From Cheiracanthium punctorium (lineage: Eukaryota > Arthropoda > Arachnida > Araneae > Cheiracanthiidae), in contig JAWZYV010011608.1 in NCBI GenBank assembly GCA_038373885.1, positions 434,001-498,000 of the forward strand: 64,000 nucleotides of DNA, given 5' to 3'. The notes under the pieces were generated by a model, which was not told the DNA's origin, searched no databases, and saw only the letters and a list, made by a program, of their open reading frames with translations. Of the stretch, positions 23,937 to 34,224 are shown piece by piece. Positions within the stretch are counted from its first letter, which is position 1, and each line of letters starts with the position of its first letter. Made by a program: the position numbers and the translations under genes.

Positions 23937-24111
23937 CAGGTGTGGAAACTTGTGGGCCGAATTTAGGATATTAGTGAAGTCGCGGACCGTATAATTAGTA
24001 TTTATATGGGATTTTGAATGGTTTATATAGGGTTTTGATGTGTTCCGCGGGCCATATCAAGAGCCCAGGCGCGCCGCATCCGACCCGCTGACCGAAGGTT
24101 GCCCATATTTG
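23937..24111. mobile_element. hAT MITE, CAGGTGTGGAAAC family
   Basis: A 175-bp element starting CAGGTGTGGAAACTTGTGGG and ending GGTTGCCCATATTTG, flanked by a perfect 8-bp duplication GTTTATCT (23929-23936 and 24112-24119). The GTGGGCCG...CCGCGGGCC wording is typical of hAT ends. A worn relative lies at 12943. Confidence 0.9.
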
Positions 24112-24119
24112 GTTTATCT

Positions 24120-25015
24120 CCTATGAAGATAAAGCATCATTTATACGTTTTTCTTGGGATCATGTAAATGTAGTATCGAAAACTTGATAAAATAATAAGT
24201 TATACTGACATGAGTGAGATGGAATTATGCTTAACAATGAATTTCATTTCAGCAATGAACTTATTAATCAGAAATTCTTAGCTATTTCAACAATAGTTGA
24301 ATAAATAAGGACATTGTTGAAATGTCCTTATTTATTTGACTAAAATTATTTTAAAATTAAACTTAAGGCAATTAAGTAAAATGAGAATGAGAATTTATTG
24401 TTATTGATTGCTCTGTCATGAGAAATTAATTAAAAATAAATAAATCTGAAGCATCCAAATTGGACAAGAACGGAACGTGCCTATACGTGTCCGTGGGTCC
24501 AACGATAAAACTAAATATTTGATGTAATGATAAGCGATCGAGAAAATCATTATTATTATTTTTTTTAAAGGACGATAGTTAGAGTACTGGAATATTTAGG
24601 ACACTCTGTATAAACGATACATTTTATCATTATACTGTAAGAATGAATTTGAGGGGCCTAAGCCTGGAAACATATCCACTGATAAAAAGTAAACTAGTTT
24701 CTTTGCTGTAAGAGCTGTTCTTTAACTCTCCTTAATCTTTCCTATTTTGAATTTAACCCCTATAGTCATATGAACAGAATTAACTGATATAATTTTTTAT
24801 ATTTATACAATTTGCTTTATGCATACTGGAGAAAAAATAAACAACAAAAAAAAAAAAAAAAAAACTGCGCTGCAGTTAAGATTTTTGATTTTTTAAAAAT
24901 AATCTTTTTGCCAGAAAGCGAAATAATTCTCTCCAAGTTGCATTGCAAGCATTCTTCTCTGCCCCTACCGCTGCAAGAGGCCTGAAAATTTCAATATTGC
25001 GGTTACTGCCATACC

Positions 25016-25057
<42 letters not shown>

Positions 25058-25669
25058 CCTTTCAATCTAAACTACCCATCATCTTTAGCAAAAACATTCA
25101 TCTCGAGCCTTACAACGGGTTATAAATAAATCGGAATTCTGCAGGACTTGTTTGCAGGAGGATTCGTATCTACAGGGGAAAAAAAAAAAAAAAAAGAAAG
25201 TAAATGTGGGAGGGGGATGCAGAAAGATTTCTTGTGTCGGTCTCCTTTGATCTTTCTTCGAGGCGTGCTGTCAGGGATGTTCTTTTCTCCCTCTCGTTTC
25301 TCTCTCAATGTAGTCACTTCACTTCACAATACCACCACCATCAGGCTGAATCGCTGAGCATGCATGCAAGCGTCCGTCCTCCCCACAGAACAAAATTACT
25401 GCGTTATTTTTGCTGAGTGTACGTTCTCCGTTCCCTTAAACTAATTTTCTCCCTCTCAAATTGAGTTTTGTAGGAACATTCGAAGCAATTAGACACCTTT
25501 CTCCAAGAGGGTCACCGGGGCAATCAAGAGATGCTTGAAGGCCAAAGGTGTAGCGTCAGGGGGAGAGACGTGCCCTCCAACCCTTTGTCTCCCCAAAATC
25601 TTTTTTTCATTCTCAACATTTGTTTAGAAATTCAAAAGAAACTTTCCTTTCTTGCTCTTGAATTCGATA
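24120..25669. other. intergenic, hairpin and A tracts
   Basis: No gene. A hairpin lies at 24300-24336 (AATAAATAAGGACA against TGTCCTTATTTATT, loop of 9), next to the short palindrome TCAACAATAGTTGA. A tracts at about 24844-24864, 25018-25054 and 25180-25195. The last part (25200-25560) has a mixed, GC-moderate composition with no recognised function. Confidence 0.45.
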
Positions 25670-25677
25670 TGTGTTTC

Positions 25678-25928
25678 CCGGTGACGGATCCAGAAATTTT
25701 TGGGGGAAGGGCTAAATTTTTAGCTTACTTCACCCAAACAAACAGAACAATAAATCAAAAATTTTTTCTAAACTAATGTAAATGTTTTTGGGAGGGGCTA
25801 GTTATAAAAAATGATCATTTTACCTATTTAAAATGTATAATATAGCAGAATGTTACCCTCCAGCAATACCTTTTTTTTTCGGGGGAGGGAGATGAAGCCC
25901 CCTAGCCCCTCCGCTGAATCCGCTACTG
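25678..25928. mobile_element. hAT MITE, CAGTGGCGGATCCAG family
   Basis: A 251-bp element with left end GGTGACGGATCCAG and right end CTGAATCCGCTACTG as inverted repeats, flanked by TGTGTTTC on both sides (25670-25677 and 25929-25936). G-rich and C-rich runs (GGGGGAAGGG; CCCCCTAGCCCCTCC) lie inside. Confidence 0.85.
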
Positions 25929-25936
25929 TGTGTTTC

Positions 25937-27660
25937 CCCAATTCTTTCATGTCTCTCTCCTCACCTCACAAAATTTTGAGTCATGCTATTTGCCTCACTA
26001 TCTTCGTCTACAAATTAAAATTAATTAACTGCAGCAGGAACTCGATGTAAGCTGCACTATAACCTAGAATAAATGAAAGGAACGGTGCCTTTTATGAAAC
26101 TTTCAGAAAAAAAATCATAGACCGGGAATCGCGCAAGAAAATTTTTCGAAGAATGAAACATTCTGCTAAATTTTTAATACCTAACAATTTTTCCTAAAAT
26201 TTTTGTAACTGATGCAGGTTGATCACTCATTGCACTAGGCAGCTAGGAGGTTTCAGGCGGTGCAAGTGCCCCGGGCGCTGAACTAGATGGGGCTCCAAAG
26301 GGAAAATTGCAAATCCCACTTGTGAATGCAATGAATTTTTTGGTGTACTTTTGCTTGGTTTTGTATTCGCAACTTTGGTAACCGTCAGCACTAATCTCAT
26401 CATGCTAAACAGTAGAACAGAAGACCAAAATGAAGCTGTTACAGATAGTGAGGTAAACAGTGGGCAAAACGAAGCAGCCAATATGTGATGTTGACGTAAA
26501 GCCTCAAGAATATGCTGGAGACTTTATATGGATTATAAAAATATAATCATATTGTGCTTATCAATTCATTATGAAGATCGATTTTTCATAACTTTGTCAT
26601 ATCATGATCGCTCAATTGAACATGGGGGGGAGGGGAAAACGAATGTTTTGCAACGGGTAACAAATCCCATAGATACACCCCTGAAACAGTGGAAAAGGCA
26701 GAATTTTAAAAAAGATTTTACCATTATCATTTTGTTAACAAAAATCGAAATTTCCTTACTCTCTCTTAAATACGTGCTTGCTTAAAACAAGTGCAAGAAG
26801 GATGAATGAATAAGTTAAAGGAATGGATCAATCAACCATTTCTGTGAAATAGAAAGCCTCTATGATGTCAAAGGATTTTGTTTGATTCTAACATTTTATT
26901 GATATTTTATTTGTCTACATTTTTTAAAACATTTTTTTTGACTTTTACATTCTACTATTTCCCTTTTTTTTTTTTTTTTTTTTTAAACCTAGACACACAC
27001 TAATAAACTAGTTCGATAGTTCTGGCAATTAAAAGAAAATGGCTAGAGATTTAGAGATTGCGACGACGCCTTTAAATGGACTTACTGCTTGATGTTCCTT
27101 GTAAGGGAGACCTGTCATTATTTCGGATGTTTTATCTCATTCTATTCTTGGTATTCGCCGTTACAGGAAATAACTGGGCACTCACACCTCTTCTATCTTA
27201 GCTATTGCACACTTCATCTCCACTGTACCAAAGTATGTGTTCTTTAGAATCTTCCTATGAATAGCTGCTAACGAGGAGACAAAGTTCTTTTATGATTCTG
27301 GACGGCTTGCACGCTTGACTGTTGATTCATTGACCATCTTTTCCAATCTTTTCTACTTGATTTCCGCCGTTGAGAAAAGATTGGAAAGGTTCAGGAAATC
27401 CGAAGAGAGGAAGGCATCTTTTCAACTCTAAACAATGAAGTTGTTCCACTCAAATTCATATTTTCTTTTTTTAGTAGCTGCTGATCCGCCCAATGTAAGG
27501 TTTTTGGCTTATGTCGTCAAGAAAAGGAACGTAGTTAGCTGTTCACTGGAAATTGTCTTTTACTAATAACCGCAAAAGTTATAACTACATAATAGAGATA
27601 ACTTTTTTGCACTTTAAAACTGCTAGTAGTGCCCACCGTCCCAGTTTGATTTGATCATTT
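25937..27660. other. intergenic with a hAT-like scrap
   Basis: No gene is supported. GGTGCAAGTGCCCCGGGCGC at 26260-26279 resembles the GGGCGC/GCAAGTGCC ends of hAT MITEs, but no partner end or target duplication was found. A T tract runs at about 26966-26984. Confidence 0.4.
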
Positions 27661-27818
27661 TAGAGATGGACGGGAGAAGAAAAATAGACGTCTCGTCCTG
27701 CAAAACAGCTGCAAAGCTTTGTCTCGTCTTGCAAAATCTCGTCTTACATTGTAATGATAAAATGTCTGTCTTCTCGCGCATAAAAGCTGTAAATCTCTGT
27801 CTCGTCATATCTCGTCTA
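27661..27818. mobile_element. degenerate hAT MITE related to 10894
   Basis: It begins TAGAGATGGACGGGAG and repeats GTCTCGTC/TGCAAAA words inside like the 10894 copy, ending about ATCTCGTCTA. The flanks GATCATTT and ATCATTGG are only loosely alike. It is probably an old copy with a damaged right end. Confidence 0.5.
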
Positions 27819-28439
27819 ATCATTGGTGTAGGCCAGACCATTAAGTGCTAAGAGTAGATTATCGGCATCTGGAACACATTTCCCTGAAAAAAAAAAAAAA
27901 AAAAAAAAGAAAAGAAAACATTAAAACGACAAAAACGAATTTTTCAGAGGAAAATTTCTTTCTTTCTTTTTTTTTTTTTTTTTAGACACCTACGTTTTGA
28001 GACCATTTTGCTTGTTGTTTCCAGACGTTTGAGAATATCTTGATCATATTTTAAATACTTAAAATTATTTTTATGTATATATATTATTTAAATATCAATC
28101 GACAACCTAGAAAAAAATAATTCAGTATGAGTTTTATGGTTATCCGTCTGAAGCTTTATGAATAAAACGACAACAACAATAATAAAACATTGTTGTTAAT
28201 TGTTAGATGCCGTTACGTTGTAAGAATAAATAAGTTATTTTTATTTTTATTTATTCATTTCGTTTTTTTTCCCTGTTAACGTGTCTGTTCTTATTTTAAT
28301 TTACTTATTTTTCCTCAACATGTTAACATAAACCATTAGCATAAAATATGCTGCAAAACTTTAAAAATCATTTGCCGCAGTTTTAACAAGCTGGTTTTAA
28401 CTAGAACAAAGGCTCTCTGTTTAAACGTTCTCCAGTCAA
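27819..28439. other. AT-rich, no gene seen
   Basis: A tract at 27886-27908, TTTC and T runs at 27957-27981. No gene or bounded element seen. Confidence 0.5.
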
Positions 28440-29040
28440 TCCGAGACGGGTTGAGATGTCTCTCACCAAATAGCGATAGCTTCTCTCTTATCTGACAGAT
28501 CAGCAAAGGGAGACATCCTTATTTACATATTTTAAACATTTTTTCTTCCTTCTCAGGTTGATAGCGCATGTTTATTGTTTTTTAGCTGAGGAACACAGGC
28601 ACTACTCCTCTGATCCAATCGAGCGAACAGCATGTTCTTCAGACAGATGTCTTTTCTTAATTAAGAGGCATATGTGCGGAAAATCATGTAGGGAAATAGT
28701 AGCGGGGGTGGCTCGACGTTCCGCACGTGCCACTATCAGCAGAAAACGGAAATGCTCGTCTGTGACAAAATGAAGGATGTGGGACAAAAACCACACACAT
28801 AGATTGCGACTTCATGCCTGAAATACCGGAAGCGTATAAATACGGAGCACTGCTGAGACGAGCAGTATAATGAGACAGCGAATGCCAAAAGAAATGGAAA
28901 TTTAAGAAAACATGAATGAGGTTGTCTGGAACATACCCTGTGACCGACGCAACACATTTATGAAGCATTCCGACGTGACGTTGCACGTACGTCATCTGAG
29001 TGACAAGCGACTGCGCATCGTTCTGCGCAGATTCTGACAA
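28440..29040. promoter_or_regulatory. GC-richer island with a TATA/initiator pair
   Basis: Repeat-free by eye and richer in GC than its flanks. On the plus strand TATAAATA (28835-28842) is followed by CAGT with the A at 28864, 29 bases from the first T, the spacing expected of a TATA-initiator core promoter. TTATCTGACAGATCA at about 28488, GACGTTGCACGTACGTCATC near 28977 and two CTGCGCA words near 29010-29031 are possible factor sites. A 118-codon minus-strand frame (28684-29040) has no recognisable domain. Nothing downstream was recognised as a gene, so an unseen first exon or a non-coding transcript is possible. Confidence 0.25.
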
Positions 29041-29817
29041 TTTATTTCCATTGTATTAAACACAGAAAAATTGAGGTTAAAAATATCAATTTTAATTATC
29101 TTTAGTCACATCGAAACGACTGAACACAAATCAAAATGAACTAACCTCATTAGGAACTCAGAAAAATTCAGGCTGTTTTCTCACAAGCTACTCTACATAA
29201 AACGAATAAATGAAACAGCGGTGTTTTTTATGAAATTTCCAGGAAAAAATTCTTGAACATGGAATTGTACAGCAAAATTTAACGAAGAGTGACACATTCT
29301 GTAAAGTACTCGAATTTTAAGAATTTTTTCTGAAAGTTTCATAGCTGATACAGAATTACTGTTTACTACGGTCTATAGTACAGCTTGTGAACAGACATCC
29401 TAAACACTTTCAAATATCTAAAATGATTAGTTTATTTGTATTTATATTTGAAAATCATATGACATTTGCGAACTTATAATCATAAATTCAACCCATTCCA
29501 GTCATTCAAGAGCTTGAATTTAGTACCGTCAAAATCGAGTTCCTCTTCGTATTCAAATACGAAGACTGCTTGTCACAAAAAATATTTCCCCCTGGTTGTT
29601 AAGAATCGCTGAACTGCTTCGTTTATACATTTTCAACTTCTCAGTGTCTGAGATACAAATTTCTGTCTACTGACCTCCAGTTTTCACTGCAAAACACCCA
29701 GAGTCTGACTAAGGCACTGAGGTATGGACTTGGACAGATGCTCCTGCCTGCACTCCAGGAAATTGGGGTCACGAAATTATTAAATAATCCTATAGTCTAT
29801 AGTAGAAATATATGAGT
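29041..29817. other. no gene seen
   Basis: No coding or repeat structure was recognised between the island at 28440-29040 and the mariner element. Confidence 0.45.
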
Positions 29818-29819
29818 TA

Positions 29820-30485
29820 CGTAGCGCATCCGGAAAGTAAGTTTCCCGATGTTTTCTCTTTTATAGTAAACGTAATTAGCCGTGCCAATTGCGCATGTGT
29901 AACAGATCTATGACGTATCAATCACATGACAGCCGGACAGGCCCCGCCTCGTGCCAGTAGCGTGGTAGCAGTGGTCCGAAATGGAAGCTTTTATTCCTTC
30001 TCCCGCCACCTGCGAGGTTTGGTCAGTGATAACGTTCTTGAATGCAGAAAGCATTGCGCCAATTGACGTGCCATTCAAAACAAGAGGCGTGGAATGCTTA
30101 CTGCAGGTTTTCTGCTCCTCCATGACAATGCTCGTCCACATACGGCTCGACGCACAACAGCTGTTTTGACGGAATTTGGCTGGGGGGTTATTTGATCATC
30201 CACCCTACAGCCCTCATCTTGCTCCCAGCGATTTTCACGTTTTCTTGCACCTCAAGAAATTCCTGTCCTCCGGTGAGCATTTTGGCAACGACGAAGAGCT
30301 GAAGGCGTCTGTCACAGGCTGGTTCCATTCATAGGCGGCAGAATTCTACGAGAGAGGGATACAAGAGTTGATCCCACGTTTCGACAAGTGTCACAATTCT
30401 GGTGGTGGCTATGTTGAAAAATAGCTGAAACATTGCTGTATACTTTGCTGGATATATTGCCAATAAATATGTTCCTGAAAGTATG

Positions 30486-30517
<32 letters not shown>

Positions 30518-30552
30518 GTTAATAGGGAAACTTACTTACTGAATGCCCCTCG
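29820..30552 (+). mobile_element. mariner transposon, internally deleted
   Basis: A 733-bp element between TA dinucleotides (29818-29819, 30553-30554) with about 30-bp inverted ends sharing AAGTAAGTTTCCC. The plus strand keeps the start of a mariner transposase (EVWSVITFLNAESIAPI from about 30016) joined, out of frame, to its C-terminal catalytic part: LLLHDNARPHTA, then TEFGWGVI, and a decayed rest matching the ELK...WF...AAEFY...YVEK tail in shifting frames. Family members are about 1.3 kb, so roughly half a kilobase is missing. A T tract of about 28 bases sits near the right end. The transposase is dead. Confidence 0.92.
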
Positions 30553-30750
30553 TACGTGAAGTCAGAAGTATATATACTAGAAATATGCGTAAGGCAATGC
30601 CTTACGACAGTGATTCTATAAGTTTATGAAAAAACGGTCCATAATTACATAGAACTCTTATGGAAACCTATAAATTCTATAAAAGATTTTCATCTGGCAC
30701 GTACGCATCTGTGTGATCCATATAAACAAAAAACTATTTATGTTTTATGT

Positions 30751-31520
30751 ATGTGTAAATGCATATGCTTATGCCCGTATGAAAGGTTTTCCAATGAGCA
30801 ATGCTTTAATATCCGTAGAACAGTCAGAGAGAAAATTGAATGCAATCATGCAGGGGCGAAACTAAGGGGGGGGTTAGGGGGGGTCATAACGCCCATGAGG
30901 AATTTTTTCCCATACAAAATGTATGTTCTTCACTCTCTTATCACACACATGTATGCATATATGTGAGTTGCAGTAGTTCCATGAAAAATTTCTGGCTACG
31001 CCCCTGCATCGTGATTGTTAAAAGTATGCTAAAAGTATACAAGAACCCGCCAGAACGTGTACCAATTTCAAAAGAGCTGCTAATCTTCGCTAAAAATGCT
31101 CATAAAAAATATGAGTATTATCTGCAGGGACAAAAACCTATCAAAGAAAGAGAAGAACTTAAGAAAAAACAAGATGAACACAACAAAACAAGAGAAAAAG
31201 CAAGTAACGAAAAAATTGAGAAACAGAAAGGAAGCATAAAAATGTGCAAAAAATCATTATAAAAGAAGAAAATATTCGTAAAACTGGGGATAGGCTACTT
31301 TTAGAGGCAACAGAAAGGTTAAAGATAGGTGTTGAAAATCAAAATATGAAAGATATTTGTGTGGCTAATGCTGTGTTAGAAGGTGAAGTAAGTGTACGAC
31401 AGAATGAAGAAGACAAAAGAAACCATGGGAATAAAATTCAGAAATTACTTGAGAAAACGAAATCAGCATTTATAGATAGCTACTTTTGTAAAAAAATTCA
31501 AAGATGTTTAGTATACTTAA
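30751..31520 (+). pseudogene. decayed transposase-like C-terminal region with coiled coil
   Basis: Three frame-shifted pieces read in order: YERFSNEQCFNIRRTVREKI (before 30850), LKVYKNPPERVPISKELLIF onward (31030-31259, rich in Lys/Glu, coiled-coil-like), and KIIIKEENIRKTGDRLLLEA onward (31246 to about 31520). A stop at 31260 and a frame change separate the last two. A hAT MITE (30851-31006) interrupts the first and second piece, and a piggyBac MITE abuts the 3' end. The ER-FS motif followed by a Lys/Glu-rich helix resembles the C-terminal end of some hAT-like transposase or transposase-derived proteins; the exact family is not certain. It cannot make a whole protein. Confidence 0.55.
30851..31006. 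mobile_element. hAT MITE, CAGGGGCGTAGCCA family, copy B
   Basis: A 156-bp copy of the 1949 family, from CAGGGGCGAAACTA to TGGCTACGCCCCTG. The flanks CAATCATG and CATCGTGA are alike only if a one-base gap is allowed. It interrupts the transposase-like pseudogene. The middle (ACAAAATGTATGTTCTTCAC) matches the other copies. Confidence 0.88.
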
Positions 31521-31988
31521 CCCTTTGAGGCGTAACCATTTCCCAATACTGAAAAAAGGGCAGCCGTTGCCATCGTTCGAATTAACTACCAGCAAGATGG
31601 CGGACGATCGAAACGTTCATCACGTGCCACAGATCTATGACTTTTTTTTTTTTTGACGACAGCCAGCTATGTGCGCACAGCCAGCAGCGTCAAAAAAGGG
31701 TCTCTAGATCTGTGGCACGCGATGGCAACGGCTGCCCTTTTTTTCAGCATTGGGCAATCTAACCAGCTGTTCTCGCATTCTTCCATTTTTCGGCAGATGT
31801 CGGCGCTGTTAAAAGGAATCGTGACAATTTTTTTTACGGGAAATGACGTGCTAAAAAGTAAAGGATTCTCGTGGAGCTATGTCACCCGCAACTATTTTTA
31901 TAGAAATCTAATCTATTTTTCGTGACTGGCAACAGTCAAAACGTCAGAGTTTGGTGTTCCCAGAGCGGGAACACTGCGCGTTAAAGGG
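31521..31988. mobile_element. piggyBac-like foldback MITE, copy 2
   Basis: A 468-bp element bounded by TTAA on both sides (31517-31520 and 31989-31992), with ends CCCTTTGAGGCG and GCGCGTTAAAGGG. It aligns with 17929-18333; the right 200 bp are very similar. The left half carries the same GCCGTTGCCATCG inverted repeat plus an extra segment (about 31655-31710) absent from copy 1. Confidence 0.9.
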
Positions 31989-31992
31989 TTAA

Positions 31993-33650
31993 TAAAGATT
32001 TGCGAAGTGTGCATCATTATCTTATGTGTCACTATTTGGTCACTTAAAAAAACAAAAAAAAACAGGGTCCATGTCAGTCACTTTTTTAGAAAATTTAGTC
32101 ACTATTTTCACTAGTTTTTAGGCTGTCATCCAAGCTGAGCCTTACCCTATAGCCTGAGGCTGACTTGACCGTTTCAGTTTTCTTTCCTTTCCTTTTCTTT
32201 CTTTCTGTCTTAATTTTTTTTTCCCCAAAGTTGTTTGTAAACATGAGAATACTGAAAAAAAAAATCCTTTTTTAGCGTTAATTAAACACACTGCGTGTAA
32301 AAAAAAAGATTTTTTTTTCTCCATCTCTCGTTTTTAAAAAAATCTTATACGACGGATTCGGTAGCCCAAAACACACTTCACGCACATCTGCGCAAAGCAA
32401 ATTTTGTAGGCTGGCAACCGTACTCCGTGCCTAAAAATAATAAAGGATGAAATTTCACACCACGGTTTTTACATCTCCCTGCATTTCAATCAACAAGAAG
32501 CACAAGCTGATGTTTCAGCTGCCTTCCCGGTAAAATGAACTTAGTGTTTGACATCCTGTAAGTCTGGATGGAGTTTTTAGTTATGTTGTCTCCTTGCCGT
32601 TACCTCTCACGTGTGATTCAACTATTTGCTTTCCTGTCTGGATGAGACGTCATTTCTGCCACGCGATGCAACCGATTTTACAATGTTTATTGCGTTACCT
32701 CAATAAAAGTGGCAACGTATAGGCCTCTTTAATTTGAAGAGGTTGGTAGAGGGATGGTTTATATTTTTGCAATGCTCCTAAAAATAATCGTACATTTACC
32801 GGAAACTTTCCGTATAATTTTACGGAAAATTTCCATTCATATATTTGAATGCAGGACAATTCACGTATATCAAGGGTCAGTTCTTCCCAGGAACGGAATT
32901 TCTTCTGGAATTTACAGGAATAAAATTTTTTAAACATACGTAAGTAGAGATGGCTTCCCGTTTGCCAGCACTACTGTATTTTCATGCAATTACAAAACGA
33001 TTTGACAGGATTCATTCTTTTTTTGTTCACCCTACCGCGCATAGAGCGTAATGTACTGGATCTCTTTTGATACGCCTGTAAAAGATCTATAAATGCTGCA
33101 TACACCACTTTCAATAAGGTACATAAGTAAGAAATAACTTTAACATCCATGCAAATTTATGCCAATTAGAGAACGGGCAGTCGGACAGCCAGACGTCGTA
33201 ACAGGTAAACCAAAATCATCGCAGTTTTTAACACTGAACCAACCTTGCTATTGAGCTTAAGATATGAGCTCAACAGCAAAGACAAATTCTACATTATAGA
33301 CAATTTTTAATTCTGCATTGTAGACAATAGAAAGGGGGACCTTCGGCTTCGGCCCCCCTTTTTTAGAATAAAAGCGAAATTTTAATAAAAAAAAAACTAT
33401 GATTTTAATTAAAATAGGGTGTAAAACTAAAAATTTAAACTAAATGTCGTAATGCCGTTTTAATGATAATCAATGTAGACTTTGAAATATTGGCAACTTT
33501 AAGTGAAATTTTGGTAAAAAAATTGCATTTATTCCACATCTTCTGTAATCAAATCTAATAAACATTTAAAAATAATATTTATACAGTACACAACAAACAC
33601 ATTTATCTCTGTTATGAACCAAAAAATTAGCAAAAGTTCTGATATTTATG
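31993..33650. other. intergenic, no gene seen
   Basis: No gene recognised. A pyrimidine-rich TTTCC/TTTC tract lies at 32178-32210. The segment 32560-32690 is less AT-rich and holds CTCACGTGTG and GAGACGTCATTTC words, possibly regulatory. A short GC hairpin ending in T lies at 33333-33365. Confidence 0.4.
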
Positions 33651-34224
33651 AAAATATCAATTTTTACATGAAACCTCAGTATTATTTCTTAAAAAAAGGC
33701 ATTTTTTGTAGAAAGAAATGGACATAAAATCAATAAACAAACACAGAAATATTATATTCTGCTTCACAACACAGCTAGTAGGGATCAAAATATCCTGACG
33801 AAATTTCAAGTCACCATCTTAAACACATTATGAGAAAGAAAATTTTACGAAAAACACACTTCTTCAGAAAACGCGTTTAAAGATTTTAAAATTGTACATG
33901 TACAAAATACTATCCTTTCCTGTTCATTATTTCTTGTATAGCTTAGCTTCTAGTTATCGTAGAAAATATCAATTTTTACATGAAACCTCAGTATTATTTC
34001 TTAAAAAAAGGCATTTTTTGTAGAAAGAAATGGACATAAAATCAATAAACAAACACAGAAATATTATATTCTGCTTCACAACACAGCTAGTAGGGATCAA
34101 AATATCCTGACGAAATTTCAAGTCACCATCTTAAACACATTATGAGAAAGAAAATTTTACGAAAAACACACTTCTTCAGAAAACGCGTTTAAAGATTTTA
34201 AAATTGTACATGTACAAAATACTA
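33651..34224. repeat. 312-bp tandem duplication
   Basis: The unit starting AAAATATCAATTTTTACATG at 33651 recurs at 33963. About 270 bp appear identical by eye between the two. The second copy is broken at 34224 by an inserted element and its last 50 bp resume at 35715-35776, where it differs from copy 1 at several places. Confidence 0.9.

Noticed and set aside
28684..29040. 118-codon minus-strand frame
   Set aside because: Length is within chance for this less AT-rich patch; no recognisable motif and two other frames are open over parts of it.
29981..30169. Standalone small gene
   Set aside because: It is the out-of-frame reading of a deleted mariner transposase.
33333..33365. GC stem followed by a T run, like a bacterial intrinsic terminator
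   Set aside because: The sequence is animal nuclear DNA; the stem is imperfect and part of AT-rich repeats.
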